A stretch of 64,000 bases of DNA from Prorocentrum cordatum (Eukaryota; Sar; Dinophyceae; Prorocentrales; Prorocentraceae), in contig CAUYUJ010020157.1 in NCBI GenBank assembly GCA_963575745.1, forward strand, positions 1 through 64,000, given 5' to 3'. Below, one piece after another: positions 1 through 9,544 of the stretch. The translations under genes were made by a program, and so were the position numbers. A model generated the notes under the pieces. It made no database searches, was not told the DNA's origin, and saw only the letters and a list, made by a program, of their open reading frames with translations. How positions within the stretch are numbered: the first letter of the stretch is position 1; each line of letters opens with the position of its first letter.

Positions 1-183
1 GGGACACACAAATAAACAGACAATGTATGCAAATATCTATATATGTGTATATATATGTGTATATAGAGATCGATATATATATATATATATGGATTCGGTG
101 CTTTCGTCTTCCCCCCTTCCCACAGTTTCCCATAGTTTCTCATATGTTCCACTTTCGACGATGTGTTGTGTCTGTGTGTTTTC
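1..183. repeat. Family G repeat, copy 1 (with TA-rich insert)
   Basis: This copy starts with a GGGACACACAAATAAACAG-like end and finishes with GTGTCTGTGTGTTTTCCC. The same CCCCACTTCCCATATTTTCC-like core and CGACGAT...TGTGTCTGTGTGTTT end recur near 10.5, 21.5 and 42.9 kb. Here an (AT/GT)n microsatellite at about 38-92 interrupts it. The ends are loosely inverted (ACACACAGA against TCTGTGTGT), as in a short non-autonomous element. No coding content. Confidence 0.6.
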
Positions 184-999
184 CCCCGCCTGAAGACGGG
201 CCACCCCCCCGCAAGAAGCGCCATGGTGGGCGGAGCCGTGGAACGAGCGCACCTCAGGAGGGCATCCTGACGCGGACGCCCAGCGGAGGCGCCTTCGGTC
301 GCCCGTCGGCCGCCGCCGTCCGTCGACGGCGGCGGGCGAGGCTCGAGGCTCGAGGATCGAGGGTCGGAGGGTTCGGAAGGCACCCCCAACCCCCAATGCT
401 CTGCGAGGGATCGAGGGTCCGAGGGGTCGAGGATCGAGGGGGATCGAGGATCGACGCTCGAGGGACACGAGGGTTTCGAGGAAGCTCTCTTTATTCAACT
501 CCTATTTACAGTGCCGAAATACTTTTCGCCCGGCGCTCGACCGACCGGAACCCGCCCTCCGTTCCGAAGTCACGCCAGCCCGCCGCGCCCACCCCCCCCA
601 CCCCCCCCCCGCCCCCCCCCGAAGCCCAGTGAGCCCAATCAGCCTACGCAGCTCCTCTCAGGGGGAGCCCCCTGGCAGCATGCTCGCCCAGTGAGCCCAA
701 TCAGCCTACGCAGCTCCTCTCAGGGGGAGCCCCCTGGCAGCATGCTCGCCCGGGCGCGCGCGCGTGCACCCGCCCAAAGCGTGCCCGTCCACGCGCCGCT
801 CCGACGGAGGGGCAGAAAGGTGCCGACACCGCCGTCGTCGCCGCCGTCCGTCGACAACGGCGGCGAAGCTGGAGGATCGAGGATGGTCGAGGGCAGAGGT
901 GGAGGAGGGCCTGAGAGGATGGGGTCGCAGAGGAGGCGCCCAAGACTGTCCAATAGACGCCAACTATCGGGGTAGGGGTGGCCTGTCCTCCCTTGACCG
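184..999. other. GC-rich, no gene; tandem TCGAGGATCGAGG stretch and a 62-bp duplication
   Basis: No gene is recognisable. Positions 335-480 are a degenerate tandem of TCGAGGATCGAGGG-like units. Positions 625-686 and 687-748 are a direct 62-bp tandem duplication with no difference that I can see. A CCGCCGTCCGTCGAC motif followed by GAGGATCGAGG occurs both near 315-365 and near 840-890, so those blocks are related. Confidence 0.6.
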
Positions 1000-1165
1000 C
1001 AGAAACCAAAACATACGGATACCGCTACTCCCCGGACCTCTCCCGGGTTGCGTTCGGACCAGAATCTCGAGGCGAATCCAGCCGTGGCGACGGGGGCCGC
1101 TCGGGAGAGCCAACAAGGGGAACACGAGGCAAGGGTAGCGGTGTCGATAACCCTTCTTCTCTGAG
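1000..1165 (+). repeat. Family F repeat, copy 1
   Basis: The core CTACTCCCCGGACCTCTCCC followed by TGCGTTCGGACCAGAATCTC recurs near 3.5, 11.8, 23.1, 41.8 and 42.5 kb. The ends carry a degenerate inverted repeat: GATACCGCTACTCC at the start and GGTAGCGGTGTC at the end. It looks like a short TIR element of about 165 bp. Confidence 0.6.
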
Positions 1166-1212
1166 CTGCGTCATCTACCCCAAACCGCCCACAAAAAGTC
1201 CTCCTCCTCCTC

Positions 1213-1271
1213 CTCCGACGACGACGACGACGGCGGCGACGACGACGATGACCACGACCACGACGACTACA

Positions 1272-1308
<37 letters not shown>

Positions 1309-1392
1309 AAACGACGACGAAAACGACAACGAAAAGAACGACAACGACGACGATGAAAACGACGAAAACGACGACGATGAAAACGACGAAAA

Positions 1393-1422
<30 letters not shown>
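1213..1422. repeat. (GAC)n / (ACG)n microsatellite
   Basis: About 210 bp of imperfect GAC repeats with AAC and ATG interruptions. It gives poly-Thr or poly-Arg open frames that are not genes. Confidence 0.9.
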
Positions 1423-1423
<1 letters not shown>

Positions 1424-1995
1424 CTGGCGGCCCAGCGCGCGGGCAGGCCCTCGGCCCCGCAGGCCGAGGGCCTCCGCGAGGCGCCGCGGGGCGAAACGCC
1501 AGCCGTTCAGCGCGGGGTCCTTGGAGCGGGCCGCCTCCCCGGCCGCGTGGCCCGCGGAGCAGTCGAAGCCCGCGGGGGCGCCGTCCTGCGGCGGGGGGCA
1601 AGCGGCGCCTCAGTGGGGGCCTCAGGCTCTCATGAAACTGTTCTTCGACCTTTGTGTTGGATGTTCTGGTGCGTCCTGGGGGTTGGTGCTCTCGGATGTT
1701 AACTATTGATTTTGGCCGGCGGAGGCTCTCACGATGTTGATGTTCTTCTGTCCTGGGTAGGACTGTAATCTTCATGCGGGGGGGGAGCGAGGGGGGGAAG
1801 CGGGAAGGAGAAGGCCCGTTCAGAAGGTCTGGAGGTCCCCCGGCCCTCGGAGACGTTTTCTGGGCCTTTCCCGACGACGCATGAAGCGCTCCTCGGAAGG
1901 CTCGACGGCCTCTGAGCAGTCCAGCCGCCTTCCGAGGAGGCCCTCTCCTCCTCACTTCCCCCCCCTCGCTCGCCGCCGATCCTTGGGGGCCCAGA
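1423..1995. other. No recognisable gene
   Basis: GC-rich unique-looking sequence. The open frames here run through the neighbouring GAC tract and show no domain that I recognise. Confidence 0.4.
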
Positions 1996-2165
1996 CCCAG
2001 ACCACCAACGTCATGACTTTTTCTCATGGCGTCGACCCCCAGGGGTCTGGGACCCCGTCGCCGGGGCCGGTTATGCATCCCGTTGTGTTGACGGTCCCGC
2101 GGCCCGGCAAGAGCCCCCTGAGGCCGAAAACACAACGAAGAACCTCGCGCCGTGACTTTGCATGG
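1996..2165. repeat. Family L repeat, copy 1
   Basis: A CATGACTTTTTCTCATGG-like start, a GACGGTCCCG...GGCC centre and a CGTGACTTTGCATGG end. The same order occurs at 7.3 kb and 46.0 kb. The ends are loosely inverted. Confidence 0.5.
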
Positions 2166-2237
2166 CTCGAGGGGGTCTGGGGAAGGGCCTCGGGGCGCCG
2201 CGGGGCGCCTCAGTCAGGGGCAACGATAGGGGGGGGG

Positions 2238-2359
2238 GAGATGCATCGACACGCAATCGCCCGGCTGATCACCGACAGGGGCCCGATAGCCCCAACCTGC
2301 CCAGGGAGGTGCGGATTCACTATATCGGGGGCCTATCGCCGATCCAGGTCGATTAGGGT
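2238..2359. repeat. CGGCGAT-rich palindromic block
   Basis: Several ATCGCCGATC / GATGCATCG-type motifs and GATAGCCCC/GGGGGCCTATC inverted blocks. The same motif vocabulary clusters near 29.8, 38.1, 39.8 and 42.1 kb. Confidence 0.45.
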
Positions 2360-2556
2360 CCGGCGATGACCCGGGTTATCGGGCTTGCCCCCCCCCCCTC
2401 TTCTCCCCCCCCCTCCCCAGGATAACCTAACCTTGCCGGTTGTGCAGGTCCGGGGGAGGGGGGGCGCGGGCATATGTAGGGCTGCCCACAGCGCGAGGAT
2501 TAAGTTATCGGCCAGCCCCCTCCTCCCCCCCCCGGGATAACCCGGGTTATCGCCGA
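2360..2556. repeat. Hairpin-ended TIR element (GATAACCCGGGTTATC ends)
   Basis: The left end GGCGATGACCCGGGTTATCG and the right end GGATAACCCGGGTTATCGCC are inverted copies, each also self-palindromic. The roughly 197-bp element holds two C-rich stretches and no gene. Confidence 0.65.
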
Positions 2557-2579
2557 TTAACAAAAAACAACGGTCTCCT

Positions 2580-2928
2580 TCGGCGGTGGACAAGCCTGAC
2601 TACCTACCAGACCACACCAACCTGACCCGAAGACCCGAATTTCGGGTTGGGGGGGGTACGTATCCCATGTGGCTTCTCAGTGTTCCCCGATCCCCCCCCA
2701 CTGGAGATGGAGGGCAAATTGAGGCCTGCTGGTTGGGTTGGGGCGGTTTGGTAAAAGGTGAAAGCCTGACTTTCGTAAACCACACTTTTTAGTGAAAACT
2801 GTCGCCTAGGACCGACACCGACGGAGGACCTGGACCCGCAAAAATGACAGTCGCGACGCCCTCTCGCGAACCGAAAACGGCCGATTCGCTCATCGGCGTG
2901 CCAGGGTAGGAGGTCTATCCACCTCGGA
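2580..2928. mobile_element. Family C MITE-like element, copy 1, carrying a nested insertion
   Basis: Left end TCGGCGGTGGACAAGCCTGA and right end AGGTCTATCCACCTCGGA are inverted. The inner part (CCTGGACCCGCAAAAATGAC, CTCTCGCGAACCGAAAACGG) matches five other copies. Other copies are about 170 bp; this one is longer because a second element sits at 2601-2761. Confidence 0.75.
2601..2761. mobile_element. 161-bp element nested in C1, flanked by 9-bp direct repeats
   Basis: AAGCCTGAC stands at 2592-2600 and again at 2762-2770. Removing 2601-2770 restores the order seen in other family C copies (GGACAA...TTTCGTAAACC). The ends are TACCTACCAGACCACACC and, inverted, TCACCTTTTACCAAACCG, a degenerate TIR. 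A 9-bp duplication is typical of Mutator-like elements; the class is an inference. Confidence 0.65.
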
Positions 2929-2984
2929 GTCCTCCCAGGGGGGGAACGCACCACGGACGACGCGCGCGTCGCCCCTGCAGGTCC

Positions 2985-3223
2985 GACAAAGAAAAATGGT
3001 GGGAGGAGGGAGGAGGGAGGAGGGAAGCGGGTGGAGGGAGGAGGGAGGAGGAGGGAGGAGGAGGGAGGAGGGCGGAGGAGGGAGGGGGAGGAGGGAGGAG
3101 GGAGGAAGGAGTAATTAGGGAGGGGGGAGGAGGGAGGAAAGAGGAGGGAGGAGGGAGAAGGAAGGAGGAGGGAGGAGGGAGGAGAAAGGAGGAAGGAGGG
3201 AGGAGGGAGGAGGGAGGAGGGAG
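2985..3223. repeat. (GGAGGA/GGGAGGA)n purine tract
   Basis: About 225 bp of nearly pure purine on the plus strand. It produces Pro/Ser/Leu-rich artefact frames on the minus strand. Confidence 0.9.
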
Positions 3224-3497
3224 ACCGCCGCCCTTGCCTCGCCTGCCCCTCTTCTGGTCCGCCGGCAGGCCCCTCGTGGCTGGGGCTGGATTCGCCTCGG
3301 GCTGGGGATCCCAGAGCCGTGTGGCGGCAGACCGTGCGGCGACCTCGGACTCGCCCACAGAGACCTCACCGCACGGTCCGTCACCGCACGGTCTCGGGAC
3401 CCTGGAGGCCCCCGGTGGCCCGAGACATCCTCGCAGAACGACCCAAGTCCCAAAACCGTGCGGCGACCCCGAATCCCCACCGACGCACCACACGGTG

Positions 3498-3640
3498 TGG
3501 TCACCACCCCCTGGGACCTCTCCCGGGGTGCGTTCGGACCAGAATCTCGAGGCGAACCCAGCGGTGGCGACGAGGGCCTCCCAGGCAGCCCGAAAGGGAA
3601 AACAAGGAAGGGAAGCGGCACGGGTATCTTGTCCTCCTCT
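3498..3640 (+). repeat. Family F repeat, copy 2
   Basis: It carries CCTGGGACCTCTCCCGGGGT followed by GCGTTCGGACCAGAATCTCG, nearly identical to copy 1. The 3236-3490 sequence before it repeats CCGTGCGGCGACC and its inverse CACCGCACGGT several times. Confidence 0.6.
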
Positions 3641-4402
3641 GACTACAACACGCGCTCCCGTGAACGCGCGCGCCCGCCTGCGGCGCCGGCGCCAGGAGCC
3701 TCGCAGGGGTGCGGTCGCGCGCGGATCTGCCCTTGGACCCCGGGACCCCGGCGCTGCACAGGCGTCCCACCGGGCAGATTCGCCTGGTCTCGGGTCCCGG
3801 GTCCGGCTCGAAGAGCGGCGCAGGAAAGATATGGAGGGCCTTCGAGCCGGAGGCGCCGCGCCGGGGAGAAAGAGGGGGGCGCCACCCCGAGGGGCCAGGA
3901 GCGGGGGGGGCGCGAACCTGCCAGAGGAGGAAAGCAATTGAGACTCTGGCCATGGGCCCCGGGGTCCTCGCAGAGCGATCCGGCTCGAAAAACGTGCAGC
4001 AGAACGATGAGGGGTCTGCCGCTCTGGTCGTGATTTTCCTTCTTTGGCACGCGGGCGCGCGGAGACGAGCCGAACGCCGTGCAAGGTATGATAAGGCGGG
4101 CCGCGCCGAAGCAACGGGGGAAACAGCGAAGCGAGCGGCGCCCGGCTCGGAGCGGAACAGGGCTCGACGCGGCCAAAATGGCGCGGGAGGCATCACGAAT
4201 CAGCATCAGAGTCACGCCGATCAAAACTGCGGCACCAAGTACCTAACGCACGGAGCACTCGGTCGTGATGTTCCGCGATGCTGCAACTGTTCGCAGTGGC
4301 GGAGGGTCATCAAGTCGCCCATTCTCGCGCACCGCGCCCCGCGCTGCGCGACGCGCGGCTGTGTTCGCGTCCTCGCGCCCTCGCTTGGCGGCGCTCACAT
4401 GG
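3641..4402. other. No recognisable gene
   Basis: GC-rich, with long overlapping frames on both strands that show no conserved domain. I see no repeat family here. Confidence 0.4.
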
Positions 4403-4405
4403 AGA

Positions 4406-4602
4406 GATGGGCCTGTTTTCCACCATCACCACCATCAGTTGGAGGGGGAGGCGGTCCTCCTCCTCCTCCTCCTCCTCCTCCTTCTCCTCCTCTTCGGCCT
4501 CCTCCTCCTCCTCCTCCTCCTCCTCCTCCTCCTCGATCTCTCCCTCCTCCTTCCCCCCTCTCCAACTTATGGTGGTGGTGGTGGAAAACAGGCCCATCAT
4601 GG
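4406..4602. mobile_element. Family N element: TIRs around a (CTC)n tract, copy 1
   Basis: Left ATGGGCCTGTTTTCCACCAT and right TGGTGGAAAACAGGCCCAT are near-perfect inverted ends. Both are followed inward by (CAC)n/(GTG)n and then by about 100 bp of (CTC)n. A second copy has the same plan at 9.3 kb, so the microsatellite seems to travel as the loop of the element. Confidence 0.65.
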
Positions 4603-4619
4603 AGGTAGCGCGAGTCGGG

Positions 4620-4755
4620 AGGGGGCGGCCTTCTTAGGAGGCGGGGGAGTTTCTCTAAGGAAGGCAGGTGCCTTCTGAGAAGCCCTCCCGGCTTCTAAGA
4701 AGCCTTCCCAGACTCCAGGCCCGTCCACGAAGGCCCCTGCCTTCTAAGAAGAGCG
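4620..4755. repeat. Family M repeat, copy 1 (CTTCTAAGAAG ends)
   Basis: CTTCTAAGAAG palindromes and GGCCTTC / GAAGGCC blocks recur here and at 26.0 and 29.6 kb, where they are associated with CTTGGCGGCGCGCAC. Confidence 0.45.
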
Positions 4756-4918
4756 CCGCGCCGCCAACTCGCGCCGCCCCCTTGGAGAAGGGAACCCGCT
4801 CTGGCCCAGGCCGCGACCCGCGAAGCGCGATTCTCTTCGCGCCCCCGCGGGTGACCTGGGGGACCACCGCCGCCGAGAGCCCCTCAGAGTTGGACCGATC
4901 CCTGGGTGGTGGCACGCC

Positions 4919-4972
4919 TGAGGAGCAGGAGGAGGAGGAGGAGGAGGAGGAGGAGGAGGAGGAGGAGGAGGG
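4919..4972. repeat. (GAG)n tract
   Basis: A short GAG repeat that gives poly-Glu frames. Confidence 0.9.
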
Positions 4973-5218
4973 GAAGGGTATAGGGTGAGCGGGAGGAGGC
5001 CAACGACGACATCAAGGACGAGGAGGGGAGGCACGACGAGGGGGGGGAAGAGAGAGGAAGGAGCATGGGGAGGAGAACGACGAGGAAGGAGGACAGGGAG
5101 GCGGAGGGCCCGCCCGTCAGGGCCCGCCTACCCGACCGACCCAGGCCGACGCTGAGGCGTGCCACCGCCCACGCGTCGGGCACGCCGCGAGGGGTGCTCG
5201 GTGGCGGTGGTCCCTGGA

Positions 5219-5472
5219 TGTCCTCCTCCTCCTCCTGGCCCTCCTCCTCCTCCTCCTCCTCGTCCTCCTCGTCCTCCTCGTCCTCCTCCTCCTCCTCCTC
5301 CTCCTCGTCCTCCTCCTCCTCCTCGTCCTCCTCCTCGGCGGTGGTTTTCCTCCGAGTCCTCGTCCTCCTCATCGTCCTCCTGCTCCGCCTCCTCGTCCTC
5401 GTCCTCGTCCTCGTCCTCCTCCTCCTCCTCCTCCTCCTCCTCCTCCTCCTCATCCTCCTCCTCCTCCCTGGC
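5219..5472. repeat. (CTC/GTC)n tract
   Basis: About 250 bp of (TCC)n with GTC interruptions and one unique interruption near 5335-5395. Confidence 0.9.
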
Positions 5473-5691
5473 GGTGCTTCCCTTCCGCGTCCTCTGCGCA
5501 CGTGGGCGCGGCGCGGGCCGTGCGCACCAGCAGGCCGCCCACGAGGGCGTTGTGGCCCATGGACGAGAGGCCGGGGCCAGCAGCCGGCATGTTCCTGCTG
5601 GACCTGGAGGAGGACAAGGAGCGACACGAGCACGCAAGCTCTCGGAGGTCCGCACGGAATTCGCCGACCTGCGCTGCCCCCCCCCCCGTCT

Positions 5692-5990
5692 CTAGCGCGC
5701 GGAGCGCACTTCAAGGGCGGCTCCAGAGGCGCCGCCAGGGAGCCAGTGGCGCAGGTCCGAGAGCCCCGCAGGGAGCTCCGAATTGCGTGTGTGCAGTCTG
5801 AGCCTTCTCCGCACGTTCTGGCTGGACCAGAGCTTGGGGATGAGAGCGGCGCTCATCCAGCGGAACACATCGGCGACCTCCCTGACCTCGGCCGCGGCGT
5901 CCGCGAGCTCGGCCCGGATGTTGGACTCCTGCAGGTCCGCTCGCCCCGCGGGGCAGGGGCAGGCGGGAGTGTGGCGGCACGCGCGCGGAG
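5692..5990 (-). CDS. Anonymous minus-strand open segment (possible exon)
   Basis: I do not recognise this segment. The minus-strand translation of about 5,950-5,780 has a mixed amphipathic composition (an Asp/Glu/Ala/Arg helix containing EVREVADVFRWM) that looks more like protein than the surrounding low-complexity frames. No start, splice site or family match can be assigned. It could equally be chance. Confidence 0.15.
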
Positions 5991-6119
5991 GACGCTCTGC
6001 CCTGGCAGCTGCTGACTCTGCTCGTGGCTGTTGCGAGGTCTCGGGTCGCCCACCTGTGGTGGCCCTAGCGGCCTGGTGATCCGCGTTGTGGGCGCCCGAG
6101 GTGGGCACGGACAAAGCTT

Positions 6120-6270
6120 CGGTGCACCGCCCAACACTAGATGCTGTCCACAACCGACAGCGGCCTCTGCTGGGCAGGCGGCCTCCCGTCTCCAGTGAGC
6201 AGCGCCCGCGGCGGCGCGGACAGCGAGTCCTGGTCAAAACGAGCAGGAACAGCTCTTGGGCATCTCGGGC
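6120..6270. repeat. Family D element, copy 1 (diverged)
   Basis: ACCGACAGCGGCC...GCTGGGCAGGCGGCCT and GCGGACAGCGAGTCC...CAGGAACAG...TTGGGCATC match the family seen clearly at 11.4 and 49.1 kb. Its terminal inverted repeats are worn. Confidence 0.55.
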
Positions 6271-7100
6271 CGGGCGAAAGGGGGGTAAAGCAAAGGGGGG
6301 GGTTGAGAGTCAGCTCACGTAGCTAATTTTTCTGGCGCCTCCCGGCGCCGGGAGGCGCCCATGTATCGAGGAATGGGCCCGGCGGCGGGGCCGAAACCAG
6401 CTGCACGCAGCAGATTTCGACCCCCCCCCCCCTTTCCCTACATCCCCCCTTTTCATTCAGCCCGGGCCTCGTGCCCACCCTCTCCGTGCCCGCTCCGATC
6501 GTCCCGAGTCCTGGGGCGCCCTCGGCTGGGGGCCCCTCGGAGGCTGCCTCCAGGGCCTCTCGGAGCCCTCGGGCGCCCCGCTGGGCCCCCTCTCGTGCAG
6601 CCCTGGGCGGGCCCCGCGGCGCCTCCCGGGACCCCACGGGGGCCCTCCTTGGGCCGTCCCAAGGCCCCCGGGGCCCCGCCAGGGGGCCACATGCGAGCCC
6701 CACCCCTACCCCCCACGATTTCTGGGGGGGGGTTCACTTCGCTCGGAAGCTCCCGAGCGAGGGAACCCCACCCTCCCCCCCAGGAATCATGGGGGGCAGG
6801 GGCAGGGCTCGCATCTGGCCCCGTGTACGTGGAGGAGCTCCCTTGTGCTCCGCGGATGTCTTCCGGGGACGGCCCTGGAGCCTCGGGGCCCCCTGCGGGC
6901 CAGAGGCCGCCCCGTGGCCTGCCTCGGGTTTGCTGGCCTGCGGGCCTGACCTGCCCCGCCGACGGAAAAAAAAACCGCGCGCGCCCGAGCGGTGCCGAGG
7001 AGGAGGGTGGCCTTCCCGGACGGCGGCGGGGCTCCGCGGGAGCCCTCGCGCCCTCCGAGAAGCCTTCTGGGCATCCTCCGAAGCCATCCCAGAGGTGTAG
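6271..7100. other. GC-rich, no recognisable gene
   Basis: Runs of GGCCCC/GGGGCC. Frames on both strands are Pro/Ala/Gly/Arg-rich and lack domains. Related GGGG-CC blocks at about 6,715 and 6,785 are inverted with respect to each other. Confidence 0.4.
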
Positions 7101-7282
7101 GTCGGGCCTGTCCCCCTGCAGGGGGGGTGCCGACGAAGAATGAAAAGCACCCCCAAAAAATCAAGAAATGATCCAACAATAATCTGGGGACTATTTTTGC
7201 ATGTTTGTTTGCTTTTTTTGGTGCATGTTGAAAGTATTTTTATTTGTTTGACAAAATCTCCCTGCAGAGAGACGCGCCCGAC
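7101..7282. mobile_element. Family B MITE-like element, copy 1
   Basis: The left end GTCGGGCCTGTCCCCCTGCA and the inverted right end CTGCAGAGAGACGCGCCCGA enclose about 180 bp. The inside is AT-rich and holds AATGATCCAACAATAATCTG and GGGGACTATTTTTGCATG, shared by the other B copies. No gene. Confidence 0.75.
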
Positions 7283-7299
7283 AGAACCAAAGATCCGAG

Positions 7300-7456
7300 G
7301 TCATGTTTTTGTTTTCAATGCGGGGCCCCCAGAAACCTCGACCCCTTCCCCGTGGGACCGGCTGTCCATCGGGAGTCGTGCTCCCGGGGCCTGGCGGGGG
7401 CTCCTATGGAGGCCGAACATAGCGAAAAACGGCCGTCCTGATGTTTTCATAGCTCG
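7300..7456. repeat. Family L repeat, copy 2
   Basis: It has CCCCAGAAACCTCGACCCCT, GGGACCGGCTGTCCATCGGG and GATGTTTTCATAGCTCGAG in the same order as at 46.0 kb. Confidence 0.5.
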
Positions 7457-7462
7457 AGTTAA

Positions 7463-7535
7463 GTCGGGCCTGTCCCTCTCCAGGGGGGGATGTTCAAAAA
7501 TAGTAGAAAAAAATATGGTGACGATGTTCCCTACC
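7463..7535 (+). repeat. Family B, left half only
   Basis: It starts AAGTCGGGCCTGTCCCTCTC and continues into TTCAAAAATAGTAG, then loses similarity. A matching right half is at about 8,509-8,586, so one B element may have been split by roughly 1 kb. Confidence 0.5.
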
Positions 7536-7659
7536 TAGGCTCTGCCTAGAAGGGTTCTTACCCTCTGTGCTTAAGGGGCCGGGTAGTGGGCCCCGCCCCG
7601 GGCGGTCCCCCCGGGATCCGCCCCGCGGTTCCCCCAGCTACGTCCCCTTAGCATAGCGT

Positions 7660-8010
7660 GGCTTATCTCATCTTAGCTTAGCTTATTTCATCGTAGTTTA
7701 GCTTAGCTTCATATTAGCTCAGGTTTAGCATAGCAGAGCACAGCATAGCATAGCATAGCGTAGCACAGCATAGCGCAGCTCAGCATATCACTGCATAGCC
7801 CAGCATAGCATAGCATACGCAGCACAGCACAGCACAGCATAGCACAGCGCAGTATAGCATAGCATAGCAAAGCATAACAGAGCATGGTATAGCATAGCAG
7901 CAAAGAAAAGGCAAAGCAACAGTAGCGACAGCAAAGCAAAGCACAAGCAACGCAAAGCAAAGCAAAAGCAAAAGCAACAACAAAGCAAAGGAAAGGCAAA
8001 GCAAAAACAA
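7660..8010. repeat. GCATA / GCAAA satellite-like repeat
   Basis: Degenerate tandem of AGCATAGCATAGC and AGCACAGC units that passes into GCAAAGCAAAG at the right. Short stretches of the same motif occur near 32.2, 46.9 and 58.3-58.56 kb. Confidence 0.85.
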
Positions 8011-8028
8011 TGTGCGACAGATGCCGAG

Positions 8029-8500
8029 CTAACCTCGATGGCCGGACCGGAGCCCCCGCAAGCAGTGCCATTCCGGCTCAAGTCCGGAGGCCATGCCACA
8101 CAGCCGCCCACGCTCATGTCCCGAGGTTGGCGGAGTGAGGCGTTCAGCGGTGCTGCACAGCCCGCCTCGGCACCAGGTGATGCTGCACAGCCCACCCGGC
8201 CTGTTGTGGCCGTCGATGTGGGCGACGTCGCGTCCAAGCGGAACGACGATCAGCGGGTTGAAAGCAGCAATATGTACACGGCTGTCGAGGATGGCTTCTG
8301 GGCGTTCGTTGTGCTCTTTGCGACTGAGTACGGTCTGCAAGACATGCACTTCATCAGTCGCACGACGCGGGGCAGATGAAGATGTGAGTCTCGCTGTTGA
8401 TGATGATGTAGATGTAGACGCAGGTGCAGATGTTAATGTAGCTGTTGGTGTAGATGTAGAGAATGCTGTCCTAGATGCTCCAACTCCTAGGTAGGGTCGC
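8029..8500 (-). CDS. Anonymous minus-strand open segment
   Basis: A minus-strand frame runs from about 8,500 to 8,029 with mixed composition, for example HVLQTVLSRKEHNERPEA and FNPLIVVPLGRDVAHIDG. That is unlike the low-complexity frames around it. I recognise no domain. The plus strand of 8,385-8,465 is a GATGTAGATG microsatellite, so part of the frame is repetitive. It may be an exon or a retroelement scrap. Confidence 0.25.
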
Positions 8501-8508
8501 ACTGGGAT

Positions 8509-8586
8509 AATGTTGACTATGTTTGCCCCTTTGGGGAGAATCGTTTCGAGTATTTTGTTTGATTTTTCGTCTACGGACACGCCCGA
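8509..8586 (+). repeat. Family B, right half only
   Basis: TTTGATTTTTCGTCTACGGA followed by CACGCCCGAC is a family B right end. No left partner is adjacent. Confidence 0.45.
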
Positions 8587-8659
8587 CTTACAACTCGAGG
8601 GGGTCTGGGACGGACGGCTCCTCGGAAAGCGCGGGGGGGGGCTTCCTAGAGCTCCCAAC

Positions 8660-9190
8660 TTCGCGCTTCGCGCTCCGCGACGCGCAAAGCGCGAAGAACT
8701 CCGCGCCCTCGTGGGAGCCCCCCCAAATGGAGAACAGGAGGACGAGGAGGAGGGGGGGAAGGAACGCGGACCGCGACGCGCGCAGCGCGAAGAACTCCGC
8801 GCCCTCGCGGGAGCCCCCCCAAAGAGAGACCAGGAGGACGAGGAGGAGGGGGGGAAGGAACGCGGACCGCGACGCATGGAGCGCGAAGAACTCCGCGCCC
8901 TCGCGGGAGCCCCCCCCAAAGGGGGAACAGGAGGACGAGGAGGAGGGGGGGAAGGAACGCGGACCGCGACGCGCGCAGCGCGAAGAACTCCGCGCCCTCG
9001 CGGGAGCCCCCCCCCAAAGGGAGAACAGGAGGACGAGGAGGAGGAGGCTGTTCGCGCCCTCGTGGCCGCCCCCCCCAAAGGGAGAACACCGGAGGACGAG
9101 GAGGATGGGGCGAAGGAACGCGGACCGCGACGCGCGCCGCGCGAAGAACTCCGCGCCCTTCCGCGGGAGCCCCGCCGCCCTCCGCGGAGG
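8660..9190. repeat. About 96-bp minisatellite, five units, in phase
   Basis: The landmark AAGAACTCCGCGCCCTC falls at 8694, 8790, 8885 and 8983 and again at 9144 after a degraded unit. The period is a multiple of three, so repeated 32-residue frames (EELRALAGAPP...) arise on several frames. Related GCGCGAAG...CTTCGCGCCCTCG blocks are at 24.96-25.13 kb and 36.95-37.11 kb (family S). Confidence 0.8.
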
Positions 9191-9305
9191 CCCGCCTGCG
9201 CTGCCCTGCCCCGCCCTGCCCCTTCCCCCCCCCCCAGGCGCGCCGCGGAGCCACGCGGAGGGACAGGCCGACTGCACCAGCAGCACCCCTGGCCGCACAA
9301 CCTCT

Positions 9306-9538
9306 TGGGGTGGGCCTGCGTTCCACCACCCCCACCACAAGGAGGAGGGGGAGGGGCTCCTCTTCCTCCTCCTCCTCCTCCTCCTCCTCCTCCTCCGCCT
9401 CCTCCTCCCTCCTCCTCCCCTCCTCCTCCTCCTCTCCTCCTCCTCTCCTCCTCCTCTCCTCCTCCTCCTCCTCCGCCTCCTTCCCCCCATCCAGCTTCGG
9501 GTGGTGGTGGTGGTGGAAAACAGGCCCATCATCCCAGG
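9306..9538. mobile_element. Family N element: TIRs around a (CTC)n tract, copy 2
   Basis: Left GGTGGGCCTGCGTTCCACCA and right TGGTGGAAAACAGGCCCATC are inverted ends flanking about 120 bp of (CTC)n. The layout is the same as at 4.4 kb. Confidence 0.65.
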
Positions 9539-9544
9539 GTGGTG

